Source: Lutispora sp003527145 (GTDB taxonomy: Bacteria > Bacillota > Clostridia > Lutisporales > Lutisporaceae). From it: a stretch of 64,000 nucleotides of DNA. The notes under the pieces were generated by a model that saw only the letters and a program-made list of their open reading frames with translations, did no database searches and was not told the origin of the DNA. Each line of letters begins with the position of its first letter. Position 1 is the first letter of the stretch. This document shows positions 34,099 to 44,214 of this stretch, one piece after another. Where the stretch lies: the NCBI GenBank assembly GCA_029983695.1, contig JASBZB010000023.1:1-64000 (forward strand), given 5' to 3'. Both the position numbers and the translations under genes were made by a program.

Positions 34099-35037
34099 AT
34101 GAAAAAGTATTTAGTAAAGCGATTAACACAATTACCTATCATATTATTGGGTGTCTTAGTTGTTGCGTTTCTTATTATCCAATTAACACCAGGGGATCCC
34201 GCAGCTACGCTTGCAGGTCCATCTGCCGGCAAGGAAGAGGTAGAGGCAATTCGTGAACAATTGGGGTTAAACAAACCTATATATGAACAATTTAAAGATT
34301 ATATATGGAATGTATTGCATGGCAATTTTGGCATTTCTTATCTACAGAAGACCCCAATAAACAAAACCATCATGATAGCTTTTAGGAATACGGTATATCT
34401 AGTTGCTTTTGCAAGGATATGGTCTGTTCTTGCAGCTATTCCATTAGGAATTTTTGCTGCAGTGAAGCAAAACACGTTCACTGATAAACTTTGTATGAGT
34501 GGCACTCTGTTGGGAGTATCTCTACCGCAGTTTTGGTTAGGTTTAATGTTGATGCGTTTGCTTTGTTTTCAATTAGGCTGGTTACCATTTTCAGGGATGG
34601 GAGGCTCAATGTGGTCGGTTGATGGATTAAAACACGTAATATTGCCGGCTTTTATGTTAGGGTTACCACAGCTTGCATCTATAGCTCGTTTAACTAGGTC
34701 TGAAATGTTAGAAGTTCTTCGTCAGGATTATATTAAAACTGCTAGGGCAAAGGGTTTGAAAGAGAAAAGTGTGATATATAAACATGCATTAAAAAATGCA
34801 GCATTGCCTTTAGTTACAGTTATTGGAACCCAGACAGGATATATGCTTGGAGGTTCTGTAGTAATAGAAAATATTTTTGCATGGCCAGGATTAGGAAGAT
34901 ATTCTATTAATGCCATAATAGGAAGCGATTTTCCTGCAATACAGGCAAGTGTTTTATTTTTTTCATTGATGTTTTTAATTGTAAATCTAATTGTGGATAT
35001 TACATATAGCTTGCTTGACCCTAGGATCAAGTATTAA
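34099..35037 (+). CDS. dppB: Dipeptide/oligopeptide-type ABC transporter permease (DppB-like)
   Basis: 312 residues, six membrane segments (first at 10-29) and the inner-membrane EAA loop ARAKGLKEKSVIYKHALKNA near 215 that contacts the ATPases. The periplasmic-side LTPGDPA motif near 30 is typical of DppB/OppB. Subunit of an importer encoded with its partners by the next three genes; the binding protein gene is at 44215. Substrate specificity cannot be told from the permease; this family also imports nickel, opines and small cyclic compounds. Confidence 0.88.
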   Translation: MKKYLVKRLTQLPIILLGVLVVAFLIIQLTPGDPAATLAGPSAGKEEVEAIREQLGLNKPIYEQFKDYIWNVLHGNFGISYLQKTPINKTIMIAFRNTVYLVAFARIWSVLAAIPLGIFAAVKQNTFTDKLCMSGTLLGVSLPQFWLGLMLMRLLCFQLGWLPFSGMGGSMWSVDGLKHVILPAFMLGLPQLASIARLTRSEMLEVLRQDYIKTARAKGLKEKSVIYKHALKNAALPLVTVIGTQTGYMLGGSVVIENIFAWPGLGRYSINAIIGSDFPAIQASVLFFSLMFLIVNLIVDITYSLLDPRIKY

Positions 35038-35058
35038 CGAGCAATGGAGGCATGGGAA

Positions 35059-35949
35059 ATGAACCTAGAAAAAGAAGATAACATAAAAGAAGAAATAATA
35101 AAGAACAATAAAGAGAATTTAATGAAGTGCGAAAGCAAATTCCAAAATATTAAGCAAAATAAAAGTATTATCATTGGATCTTTTATTTTGATTGTGCTGG
35201 TTATTTTAGCTATTCTTGCACCGTATATTTCGCCAAATGATCCAAATATAACAAATTCTATGTTAGCTTTGAAAGGACCTATGGAAGGATATCCTTTTGG
35301 TACGGATGAATATGGCCGCTGTATTTTAAGCCGTATGCTTTTCGGAGCACGTGTAACTTTACCATATAGTACTTTTGCTTTAGGGATTGCTATTGTTACA
35401 GGCGTGCCTCTTGGACTTGTGGCTGGTTATTATAAGAGATTAGATAATCCATTAATGAGATTTATGGATATATTGATGGCCTTTCCTGGAATTCTATTGG
35501 CTATCGTTATTGTAGCGACTTTGGGAACAGGCCTACTCAATGTAACTGTAGCTGTTGGTATTGGTACTATGCCAGCATATGCGCGTCTGATACGGGGCTC
35601 TGTATTGTCTCTTAAAGAGCAGCCTTTTGTGGAAGCATCTATTGCAGCTGGTGCTAGAGATTCACGAATTATAATAAAACATATTTTACCTAATTGCGTG
35701 CCGACAATTGTGGTTTACTCTATGTTAGAAATGGCTTGGGTAATAATGTCTATTTCTACATTAAGTTTTTTGGGAATTGGCGCACAACCCCCTACACCTG
35801 AATGGGGAGCCTTGGTAAGCGCTGGAAAGAATTATATTTTATCTGCACCGCATATATCTACTTTTCCTGTTATTTTTATCTTTGCAACTGTTATGGGTTT
35901 CAACCTAATAGGAGATGGGCTCCGTGATGTTTTAGATCCGCGTATGTAA
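35059..35949 (+). CDS. dppC: Dipeptide/oligopeptide-type ABC transporter permease (DppC-like)
   Basis: 296 residues from the ATG at 35059, which has GGAGG eight bases before it; an ATG at 35044 precedes that site. A charged N-terminal tail, membrane segment at about 35-55 (IIGSFILIVLVILAILAPY), PFGTDEYGRCILSRM near 85, and the EAA loop EASIAAGARDSRIIIKHILP near 200. Pairs with the dppB-like permease. Confidence 0.88.
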   Translation: MNLEKEDNIKEEIIKNNKENLMKCESKFQNIKQNKSIIIGSFILIVLVILAILAPYISPNDPNITNSMLALKGPMEGYPFGTDEYGRCILSRMLFGARVTLPYSTFALGIAIVTGVPLGLVAGYYKRLDNPLMRFMDILMAFPGILLAIVIVATLGTGLLNVTVAVGIGTMPAYARLIRGSVLSLKEQPFVEASIAAGARDSRIIIKHILPNCVPTIVVYSMLEMAWVIMSISTLSFLGIGAQPPTPEWGALVSAGKNYILSAPHISTFPVIFIFATVMGFNLIGDGLRDVLDPRM

Positions 35950-35983
35950 AAAACGAAGTAGCAAGGAAAAGAGGGGAAAATGT

Positions 35984-36988
35984 ATGAAAAACTTAGAATG
36001 TATATTAGAATTAAATAATTTATCAGTTAAATTTTTCTCAAGAAAAAGGGAAACCGTTGCTGTGGAAGATGTAACTTTCCATGTTAATAAAGGTGAAGTT
36101 TTAGGCGTTGTGGGAGAGTCTGGAAGCGGGAAGAGTGTATCAGCGCTATCGATTATGCGCTTGATTCCATATCCACCAGGTAAAATTACAAGCGGAGAAA
36201 TTCTTTTTAACGGACAAAATCTTTTAAATAAAACAGAAGATGAAATGACGAGAATTCGTGGGAATAAGATTTCTATGATTTTCCAAGAGCCTATGACTTC
36301 ATTCAATCCTGTATATACTATTGGGTCACAAATTATAGAATCCATTATGTTGCATCAGAAAAAAACGAAAAAGGAAGCAGAAGTATCTGCTGTTCAATTA
36401 CTGCGGGAAGTAGGGATTCCTTTTCCTGAAAAAAGAATTAAAGAGTATCCACATCAAATGTCCGGTGGTATGCTGCAGAGGTCAATGATTGCTATGGCAT
36501 TATCCTGCAATCCGGAATTGCTGATTGCAGATGAACCGACTACTGCTTTGGATGTGACCATTCAGGCGCAGATTTTGGATCTACTGAGAAAATTGCAAAA
36601 AGAAAGACAAATGTCCATTATAATGATTACTCACGATTTGGGTGTTATAGCAGAAGTCGCAAAATATGTAGTTGTAATGTATCTTGGTCGTGTTGTTGAA
36701 GAAGCTGCTGTTGATGATATTTTTGAAAAACCTTTGCATCCATACACAGAAGGATTGCTACGTTCTATACCTAAGATAGGAGAATATAAAAAATTATATA
36801 TGATACCACATTATAGCGGAGTTGCAAATTTAGAAGCAGGGTGCAAATTTTGTAAGCGCTGCGAATATGCTTTTGATAAGTGTACCAAGGAAGAACCTCC
36901 ATTGATAGAGGTAGAAGATGGTAGGCGCGTTAGATGCTGGTTAAGAATAAAAGATGTACAAGAAAGGGAGACGGAGAATCATGAGTAA
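35984..36988 (+). CDS. dppD: ABC transporter ATP-binding protein (DppD-like)
   Basis: 334 residues. Walker A GESGSGKS near 41, Q-loop FQEPMTSFNP near 99, signature MSGGMLQRSMIA near 155 and Walker B LLIADEPTTALD near 174. The C-terminal oligopeptide-transporter extension has a cysteine cluster (CKFCKRC near 288) that in relatives binds an iron-sulfur cluster. Its last eight bases overlap dppF. Confidence 0.9.
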   Translation: MKNLECILELNNLSVKFFSRKRETVAVEDVTFHVNKGEVLGVVGESGSGKSVSALSIMRLIPYPPGKITSGEILFNGQNLLNKTEDEMTRIRGNKISMIFQEPMTSFNPVYTIGSQIIESIMLHQKKTKKEAEVSAVQLLREVGIPFPEKRIKEYPHQMSGGMLQRSMIAMALSCNPELLIADEPTTALDVTIQAQILDLLRKLQKERQMSIIMITHDLGVIAEVAKYVVVMYLGRVVEEAAVDDIFEKPLHPYTEGLLRSIPKIGEYKKLYMIPHYSGVANLEAGCKFCKRCEYAFDKCTKEEPPLIEVEDGRRVRCWLRIKDVQERETENHE

Positions 36989-37970
36989 AGAAGTAATATT
37001 AGAAGTCAAAGGACTAAAAAAATGGTTCCCTATTGATGATAAGCTTTTCGGAAAACCAACATCATTTGTAAAAGCCGTAGATGGAGTTTCCTTTAATGTA
37101 AATAAAAACGAAGTTTTGGGCCTAGTAGGAGAGTCAGGGTGTGGGAAGACAACAATTAGTCGCTCCATCTTAGGATTAACAGAGCCTACAGAAGGAAGCA
37201 TATTTTTTAATGGAGAAAATTTGCTACAAATGAAAAAAGAAGAGCTACGAAAAAAACGTAGTCAGATGCAGATGGTGTTTCAGGACCCTTATTCTTCTTT
37301 AAGTCCTAGAATGAAAATTGGCGAAACCATAGCTGAACCTATGGAAATTAACCACATTGGCACAAAAAAAAGTCGGGAAAAACGTGTGGAGGAACTTTTG
37401 GAAATTGTTGGCTTAGAGAAAGGCTTTGCCTATCGTTATCCTCACGAGTTTTCAGGAGGACAAAGGCAAAGAATAGGAATTGCTCGTGTACTTGCAGCTA
37501 ACCCTGAGTTTATTATATGTGACGAACCGGTTTCGGCATTAGATGTTTCAATACGTTCACAAATACTAAATTTATTAATAGATTTAAAAAAGCAATTTGG
37601 GTTGACAATGCTTTTTATATCTCATGATTTATCAGTAGTGGAGTATTTATGCGATAGGATTATTGTAATGTATTTGGGAAAGATTATGGAAATTTCAGAT
37701 AAGAGAGACTTATATAGAAACCCGGCGCACCCTTATACATATGCATTGCTTTCCGCTATTCCAACTCCAAATCCTAAGGCAGAAAGAAAAAGGATAATTT
37801 TGGAAGGGGACATACCCAACCCAATTAATCCACCTAAGGGATGTAGATTCTGTACCCGTTGTTTTAAAGCACAAGACATATGTAATGAGATAGAACCACC
37901 ATTTGTCAAAATAGAAGAAGGACATTATGCGACATGCCATTTTCCATTAAGTGACGCACACGATAATTAA
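36981..37970 (+). CDS. dppF: ABC transporter ATP-binding protein (DppF-like)
   Basis: 329 residues from the ATG at 36981, whose frame overlaps the end of dppD by eight bases (translational coupling). Walker A GESGCGKTT near 49, signature FSGGQRQRIGIARVL near 158, Walker B FIICDEPVSALD near 178, and a C-terminal cysteine motif CRFCTRC. It forms the ATPase pair with the dppD product. Confidence 0.9.
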   Translation: MSKEVILEVKGLKKWFPIDDKLFGKPTSFVKAVDGVSFNVNKNEVLGLVGESGCGKTTISRSILGLTEPTEGSIFFNGENLLQMKKEELRKKRSQMQMVFQDPYSSLSPRMKIGETIAEPMEINHIGTKKSREKRVEELLEIVGLEKGFAYRYPHEFSGGQRQRIGIARVLAANPEFIICDEPVSALDVSIRSQILNLLIDLKKQFGLTMLFISHDLSVVEYLCDRIIVMYLGKIMEISDKRDLYRNPAHPYTYALLSAIPTPNPKAERKRIILEGDIPNPINPPKGCRFCTRCFKAQDICNEIEPPFVKIEEGHYATCHFPLSDAHDN

Positions 37971-38005
37971 ACCCAAATTAGCGGATGGAAAGAGGGAGTA
38001 AGAAA

Positions 38006-39451
38006 ATGCAAAGTACACAATTCTATAAAGCAAAAATTATTATTATATGGCATGAAGGTCAACATAAACAATTGGAAAATGGATATTTAGGTGTTAAGAA
38101 TGGATTGATTGAGGGATTTTATTCAGAACTGCCGGAAGGTGTTCCATATGAAGATCTTGGGGATGCAGGAATTACACCTGGCTTCATCAATTTACATTGT
38201 CATCCATCAGAAGCTTATGGATGTAAAAGTTATAGAGAAGATATCGGAAATCCATATTTTTATGATTCAGCTCTTTATGATTATACAGGTATGATTTTGT
38301 TAGGGGAAAGAGCTGCAGAAATTCAAGCGAGATTGAATATGGCTGAAATCATAAAGAGCGGATGCACAACAGCCTTAATCTTTGGAGGGCCTAACTCAAG
38401 ATTAGAAGCAGATTTGGCTGGCCGGCTTGGGCTAAGGGCGTACGTTGGAGCAGGTATTCGCGCAGGAGATGCTAAAGAAAAAAAGAGTATATGGGATTCT
38501 TTAGATGGGCACTCTCTAGTATATTTTTTTAACGAGCAAGAAGGATTCAAAAGAATTAAAGAGGCCATATCCTTCGTAAAGGAATATGACGGTAAGTATG
38601 ATGGCCGAATTCGGGTTTTACTGGGTCCCACCCAAACTATGACATGTACTGAAGATATGTTGAAAGCTACAAGAAAGTGCGCTGATAAATTGGGAGTAGG
38701 TATAACCATACATGGAGCTGAAGATTTTACAGAATTTGAATCCTGTTTAAGAAAGCATGGAAAAACCCCGGTTCAATTGATGAAAGATACAGGAATGTTG
38801 GAACCTGATGTAGTGATTGCACATTGCCTTTGCATAACCGGACATTCTAGTATTAATATGGCCGGCGATGATTTGAAGCTGCTAGGAGATTCTGGCGTTA
38901 CTGTTGCACACTGCCCATGGTGTTTAGCTAGAGAAGGAGATACGTTGCAGTCTATTTCTCGTTACCTTAATGCGGGTGTAAATGTAGGAATGGGTACAGA
39001 TACATTCCCCTCAGATTACATTCAGGAGATGCGGTATGCCTCGGTAATGGGCAAGATTACTGAAGGTTCCACCTTTGCTACAACGGCAAAGCAAATATTT
39101 AACGCAGCTACATTAAACGGAGCCAAGGCTTTTGGTAGGAAAGATATAGGACGCATTGCACCCGGTGCAAAAGCAGATTTTGTGGTGTTCAAGCTTGATT
39201 CTATTGAGATGTCACCGGTAAGGGATCTAGTCAAGAATATTGTATACAGTTCAACACGACATTCAGTTGATAGAGTTTATGTGGGGGGTAAGTGTATATT
39301 GAAAAATGGTGAGATTGAAGACATTGATGAAAACAGTTTAAGCAAAGAATTTCAAGAAATAGCAGAGCAAGCTTGGGCGAAGACTAGTAAGTATGATCGT
39401 TTGGGAAGAACAATAGAGCAGCTTTCACCTTTGACTTGTCCAAAATATTAA
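38006..39451 (+). CDS. Tandem amidohydrolase paralogue 1 (ATZ/TRZ-type deaminase family)
   Basis: 481 residues from the ATG at 38006 (AGAGGGAG upstream). Metal motif INLHCHPSE near 63, TIHGAED near 227 with the HxxE deaminase acid, VIAHCL near 264 and MGTDTFPSD near 322 make a complete mononuclear amidohydrolase/deaminase site. The loop after the fourth ligand reads AHCPWCLAREG, one of the positions where the four paralogues differ. N- and C-terminal beta caps are present. Expected reaction: hydrolytic deamination of an amino-substituted ring; the substrate is not known. It overlaps no neighbour and follows dppF by 35 bases. Confidence 0.78.
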   Translation: MQSTQFYKAKIIIIWHEGQHKQLENGYLGVKNGLIEGFYSELPEGVPYEDLGDAGITPGFINLHCHPSEAYGCKSYREDIGNPYFYDSALYDYTGMILLGERAAEIQARLNMAEIIKSGCTTALIFGGPNSRLEADLAGRLGLRAYVGAGIRAGDAKEKKSIWDSLDGHSLVYFFNEQEGFKRIKEAISFVKEYDGKYDGRIRVLLGPTQTMTCTEDMLKATRKCADKLGVGITIHGAEDFTEFESCLRKHGKTPVQLMKDTGMLEPDVVIAHCLCITGHSSINMAGDDLKLLGDSGVTVAHCPWCLAREGDTLQSISRYLNAGVNVGMGTDTFPSDYIQEMRYASVMGKITEGSTFATTAKQIFNAATLNGAKAFGRKDIGRIAPGAKADFVVFKLDSIEMSPVRDLVKNIVYSSTRHSVDRVYVGGKCILKNGEIEDIDENSLSKEFQEIAEQAWAKTSKYDRLGRTIEQLSPLTCPKY

Positions 39452-39486
39452 TAAGCTTTTATATAAATGCAAATGGAGGGATGTTT

Positions 39487-40941
39487 ATGTCTAAGCAAAT
39501 AAAGTATTTTAAAGCAAAATACATTGTTGTATGGGACGAAGGGCAACACAAAATTCTAGAAAATGGCTATTTAGCTATCAGAGATGGAGTTATTGATAGC
39601 TACGGTGTAGATTTGGCAGATGGTATTCCTTACGAAGATTTAGGAGCAAATGCCATTACTCCAGGGTTTATAAACCTGCATTGCCATCCGTCAGAAGTGT
39701 ATAGCATAAAGAGCTATTTAGAAGACTGTGGTAATCCTAATTTTTATGGATCTACTTTAATAGATTTTCCATTTCCTAAATTAGGAGCTAGGGGAGCTGA
39801 ATTACAGACTAAATTGAATTTAGCAGAAATCTTGAAAAGTGGATGTACTACTTCTCTGATTTATGGAGGGCCTTATTCAAGGTTAGAGGCAGATATTGTC
39901 GGTAAAATGGGTATGCGTGCTTACATCGGAGCAGGTATCCGTGCAGGAGATGCAAAAGAAGAAAAAAACATATGGGATTCTCCGGATGGGCATTCCATTA
40001 ATTATAACTTTGATGAAGAAAGTGGGTTTCAACGAATCGAGGAAGCAGAGCGGTTTGTTTTAGATTACAATGGAGCTTATGATAAGCGCATTCATGTTTT
40101 GCTAGGTCCTACACAGACTATGACCTGTACTCCGGATATGCTGAAAGCAACAAGAAAGCTAGCTGATAAGTTAGGCGTAGGCATTACCATACATGGAGCA
40201 GAGGATTTAATTGAGTTTGAATCCTGCGTGCGAATTCATGGAAAGACACCTATAGAGTTTATGTCAGATACAGGAATGCTCGGAGAGGACGTTGTAGTAG
40301 CTCACTGTGTTTATATTAAAGGTCACGAAAATGTGTTTATGGCAGGAAAACAAGACTTGAAACTATTAGCAGATTCCAAAACTACCGTAGCACATAGCCC
40401 TTTACCTTTTGCTAGAGTTGGTGATACATTACAGTCTATTTCACGTTATTTAAGAGCAGGGGTAAATGTGGGAATAGGCACGGATACTTTTCCTTCTGAT
40501 TTCATTCAGGAAATGCGCCTTGCTGCACTAATGGGCAAGATTGTTGAGGGAAGTACTTATGCGACTACTGCAGGGCAAATTTTTAATGCGGCTACCGTGA
40601 ATGGTGCAAAAGCCTTTGGAAGGAAGGATATCGGCCGTTTGGCTCATGGTGCAAAAGCAGATTTTGTAGTATTCCGGTTAAATTCTATTGAAATGGTTCC
40701 AACTAGAGATGTAATTAAAAATATTATTTATAGTGCAACACGGTATTCGGTTGACAGGGTATATGTAGAAGGAAAGTGCTTAGTAAGAGAGGGGAAAATT
40801 GCAGATTTCGATGAAGAAGCACTTAGTAGTGAATTGCAAGAAATTGCTGAAAATGCCTGGAAAAAGATTTACCAATCAGATATCAAAGGTAGAAGCATGG
40901 ATGAAATATACCCAATGACATATCAACGTTATAAGAGGTAA
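39487..40941 (+). CDS. Tandem amidohydrolase paralogue 2, divergent pocket
   Basis: 484 residues from the ATG at 39487 (GGAGGG at 39475-39480). Same order of motifs as paralogue 1: NLHCHPSEV, TIHGAED, VAHCVYI, GTDTFPSD. It is the most divergent of the four in the presumed pocket: AHSPLPFARVG where the others have AHCP, STLIDFPFPK in place of the STLYDYAL-type segment, and a one-residue insertion in FMAGKQDLK. This points to a different substrate or product range. Ends 72 bases before paralogue 3. Confidence 0.78.
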   Translation: MSKQIKYFKAKYIVVWDEGQHKILENGYLAIRDGVIDSYGVDLADGIPYEDLGANAITPGFINLHCHPSEVYSIKSYLEDCGNPNFYGSTLIDFPFPKLGARGAELQTKLNLAEILKSGCTTSLIYGGPYSRLEADIVGKMGMRAYIGAGIRAGDAKEEKNIWDSPDGHSINYNFDEESGFQRIEEAERFVLDYNGAYDKRIHVLLGPTQTMTCTPDMLKATRKLADKLGVGITIHGAEDLIEFESCVRIHGKTPIEFMSDTGMLGEDVVVAHCVYIKGHENVFMAGKQDLKLLADSKTTVAHSPLPFARVGDTLQSISRYLRAGVNVGIGTDTFPSDFIQEMRLAALMGKIVEGSTYATTAGQIFNAATVNGAKAFGRKDIGRLAHGAKADFVVFRLNSIEMVPTRDVIKNIIYSATRYSVDRVYVEGKCLVREGKIADFDEEALSSELQEIAENAWKKIYQSDIKGRSMDEIYPMTYQRYKR

Positions 40942-41013
40942 TTGTACAGGTATGAATCCAGGTGAGTGCAAATGCATTTCTATGAAATATAACAAAAGAA
41001 AGAAGGTATTTTA

Positions 41014-42474
41014 ATGGGAAAAGAAATTCAATATTACAAAGCTAAGTATGTCATTGTATGGGATGAAAACCAGCATAAAACCTTGGAAAATGGATATTTA
41101 GGTGTTAAAAAGGGATTGATAGAAGGATTTTATACTAAATTGCCGGAGGGAGCAATTTATGAGGATTTGGGTAGTGTTGCCATTATTCCGGGATTCATTA
41201 ATTTACATTGCCACCCATCAGAAGTATATGGCTTGAAAAGCTATCGGGAAGATATTGGTAACCCTTATTTTTATGAATCTACTTTATATGATTATGCACT
41301 AGTCATGTCTATGGGGAAAAGAGGTGCAGAGCTTCAGACAAAGTTAAATTTAGCTGAAATGTTAAAAAGTGGTTGTACAACGTTATTGATTTATGGAGGG
41401 CCTTACTCCCGAATGGAGGCAGATATGGCAGGTGAAATGGGACTGCGTGCTTATGTAGGAGGTGCAATTCGAGCTGGCGATCCAATGGAAGAGAAAAGCA
41501 TTTGGAATTCTCCCGATGGACATTCTTTGAATTACTCCTTTGATGAAAAGAACGGATTTGCTCGCTTAGAAGAAGCAGTTCAGTTTATTAAAGAATATGA
41601 TGGTACATATGACGGCCGTATAAAAGCTTTGTTAGGACCTACACAGACTATGACCTGTACTCCTGATATGCTGAAAGAAACAAGGAAATGGGCAAATAAA
41701 TTAGGTGTAGGAATTACAATTCATGGAGCAGAATCGCCGGTAGAATTTGAATCCTGTATACGTATGCATGGAAGAACGCCGGTACAACTAATGGCGGATA
41801 CCGGTATGTTGGGGGAAGATGTAATAGTTGCCCATTGTTTATACATCCGGGGACATTCTTCAATTAATATGGCTGGAGATAAAGATTTAAGGCTGCTTGG
41901 AGATTCGAGAACAACAGTGGCTCATTGTCCATGGGCTTTAGCAAGAGCGGGAAATACTCTGCAATCCTTTGCACGCTATGAAAAAGCTGGTGTTAATATG
42001 GGAATTGGCACGGATACTTTCCCGTCTGATTATATTCAGGAAATGAGATATGCAGCTTCACTCGGTAAAATTGTTGATCGCAGTACTTTTGCTGTTACAG
42101 GAAAACAAATATTTGATGCAGCTACAATTAATGGTGCAAAGGCATTTGGGCGAAAAGATTTAGGTCGTTTAGCACCCGGTGCAAAAGCAGATTTTGTAGT
42201 ATTTAATTTAGATTCTATTGAAATGTCTCCAGTGCGTGATGTTGTAAAGAATATTATTTATAGTGCTACAAGGCATTCGGTGGAAAGGGTATATGTTGAT
42301 GGACATTGTTTGGTAAAAAATGGTCAGATTGCAGACTTTGATGAAAGTGATCTTGCAAAAGAATTGCAGGAGATAGCAGAGAAGTCTTGGGCTAATACAA
42401 GTAAACACGATAGATTGGGAAGAAAAATAGATGAATTGTCACCGCTTTCTTGTCCTAAGTATTACGATAAATAA
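41014..42474 (+). CDS. Tandem amidohydrolase paralogue 3
   Basis: 486 residues. Ligand motifs NLHCHPSEV, TIHGAES, VAHCLYI and GTDTFPSD are complete; the pocket loop is AHCPWALARAG. It is closest to paralogue 1 in the segment YREDIGNPYFYESTLYDYA and in its C-terminal end (LSPLSCPKY). The ribosome site GAAGG is weaker than those of its neighbours. Same operon. Confidence 0.78.
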   Translation: MGKEIQYYKAKYVIVWDENQHKTLENGYLGVKKGLIEGFYTKLPEGAIYEDLGSVAIIPGFINLHCHPSEVYGLKSYREDIGNPYFYESTLYDYALVMSMGKRGAELQTKLNLAEMLKSGCTTLLIYGGPYSRMEADMAGEMGLRAYVGGAIRAGDPMEEKSIWNSPDGHSLNYSFDEKNGFARLEEAVQFIKEYDGTYDGRIKALLGPTQTMTCTPDMLKETRKWANKLGVGITIHGAESPVEFESCIRMHGRTPVQLMADTGMLGEDVIVAHCLYIRGHSSINMAGDKDLRLLGDSRTTVAHCPWALARAGNTLQSFARYEKAGVNMGIGTDTFPSDYIQEMRYAASLGKIVDRSTFAVTGKQIFDAATINGAKAFGRKDLGRLAPGAKADFVVFNLDSIEMSPVRDVVKNIIYSATRHSVERVYVDGHCLVKNGQIADFDESDLAKELQEIAEKSWANTSKHDRLGRKIDELSPLSCPKYYDK

Positions 42475-42545
42475 AAAGATCAAAACAACAAAATGACGTA
42501 GTGTTATAAAAAAACGATAGAGATTCGAGAGAAAGGTGGGAGTTG

Positions 42546-44015
42546 ATGTTAAAACAAGTACAGTTTTATAAAGCAAAAATGATTATTATATGGCATGAAG
42601 GTCAGCATAAACAACTAGAAAATGGATATTTAGGTGTTAGAGATGGTTTGATAGAAGGATTCTATACAAAATTACCAGAAGGAACAGATTATGAAGATTT
42701 AGGAAACTCCGCTATTATACCTGGTTTCATAAATCTACATTCCCATCCTTCGGAAGTCTATACCATCAAAAGCTATGTAGAAGATAGTGGTAACCCAAAC
42801 TTCTATGAATCCAATATGTATGATTCATTAGGAGCTATGGGCTTAGGGGCAAAAGGTGCATTATTGCAGACAAAATTAAATCTAGCAGAAATATTAAGAA
42901 GCGGGTGTACTACCACTTTGATATATGGAGGGCCCTATTCTCGGATGGAAGCAGACATAGCCGGAGAAATGGGGCTTCGAGCTTATATAGGAGCTGGCAT
43001 TCGTGCAGGTGATGCAAAGGAAGAGAAGAATATTTGGTATTCTCCGGATGGACATTCTATTGTTTATAATTTTGACGAGGAAAGTGGATTTAAAAGAATT
43101 GGAGAGGCCGGGGAATTTGTAAAGGAATACGAAGGGAAATATGATGGACGAATTCGTACTTTGCTAGGCCCTACTCAAACAATGACATGCACGCCTGATA
43201 TGTTACGTAAAACTAGAGATTTGGCAGATAAGCTTGGCATTGGAATTACAATACATGGAGCAGAGTCATTTATGGAGTTTGAAACTTGTGTGCGTATGTA
43301 TGGGAAAACACCTGTTCAGTTGATGGCAGATACAGGTATGTTAGGTGAAGATGTAATTGTAGCTCACTGTATTTGCATTAAGGGCCATTCAAAAATTAAT
43401 ATGCCGGGGGATGAGGATTTGCAATTATTGGGCAATTCAAAAACAACTGTTGCCCATTGCCCAATGGCAATAGCACGAATGGGGGGTGCTCTTCAATCGT
43501 TTTCCCGTTATGCAGATGCTGGTGTAAATATGGGAATCGGTACGGATACATTTCCTTCGGATATGTTACAGGAAATGAGGTTAGCCACTCATATGGGAAA
43601 GATTATTGATGGAACTACTTATAATATGACGGCTAAAAGAATATTTTATGCTGCAACCATCAATGGCGCTAAAGCCTTTGGAAGAAATGATTTGGGCAGA
43701 CTTGCACCAGGAGCAAAGGCAGATTTTGTAGTATTTAACTTAGAAAATATAGAAATGACTCCAGTTAGAGATTTGATTAAAAACATTGTATTTAGCGCCA
43801 CTCATAAATCCATTGACAGAGTCTACATAGAAGGTAAGTGTTTGGTAAAAGACGGGAGAGTTGAGTACATAGATGAAACTGCTTTGTGCAGAGAATTGCA
43901 AATATCCGCGGAGTATGCCTGGAAAAAAGCAAAGCAATATGATCGTGGAGCAGAAAACGTGGATAGTAGGTTTCCATTATCTTGCCCCCGCTATGACGTA
44001 AATGAAAATGAATAA
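42546..44015 (+). CDS. Tandem amidohydrolase paralogue 4
   Basis: 489 residues from the ATG at 42546 after AAGGTGG; an adjoining TTG at 42543 is possible. First metal motif is NLHSHPSEV (Ser instead of Cys between the His), then TIHGAES, VAHCICI and GTDTFPSD. The pocket loop is AHCPMAIARMG. Its first 20 codons are almost identical to those of paralogue 1 (FYKAKMIIIWHEGQHKQLEN), showing tandem duplication with later divergence. Followed by 199 AT-rich bases and then the binding-protein gene. Confidence 0.78.
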   Translation: MLKQVQFYKAKMIIIWHEGQHKQLENGYLGVRDGLIEGFYTKLPEGTDYEDLGNSAIIPGFINLHSHPSEVYTIKSYVEDSGNPNFYESNMYDSLGAMGLGAKGALLQTKLNLAEILRSGCTTTLIYGGPYSRMEADIAGEMGLRAYIGAGIRAGDAKEEKNIWYSPDGHSIVYNFDEESGFKRIGEAGEFVKEYEGKYDGRIRTLLGPTQTMTCTPDMLRKTRDLADKLGIGITIHGAESFMEFETCVRMYGKTPVQLMADTGMLGEDVIVAHCICIKGHSKINMPGDEDLQLLGNSKTTVAHCPMAIARMGGALQSFSRYADAGVNMGIGTDTFPSDMLQEMRLATHMGKIIDGTTYNMTAKRIFYAATINGAKAFGRNDLGRLAPGAKADFVVFNLENIEMTPVRDLIKNIVFSATHKSIDRVYIEGKCLVKDGRVEYIDETALCRELQISAEYAWKKAKQYDRGAENVDSRFPLSCPRYDVNENE

Positions 44016-44214
44016 AACTTTTCTCAGATTAAGAACGATTTTTTAAAAATTGCATTTTAAGTAATTAAATTAACATAACGATTAGATTTATATAATAAAA
44101 TTATTTCTAATATTATAAAAAATGCTTAAAACCTTTAGTAAATTAAATTATTGAATCTATAAATTTTAAATAGATTAACATTACTAAACTACTTAAAAAA
44201 AGGGAGGTATAAAA

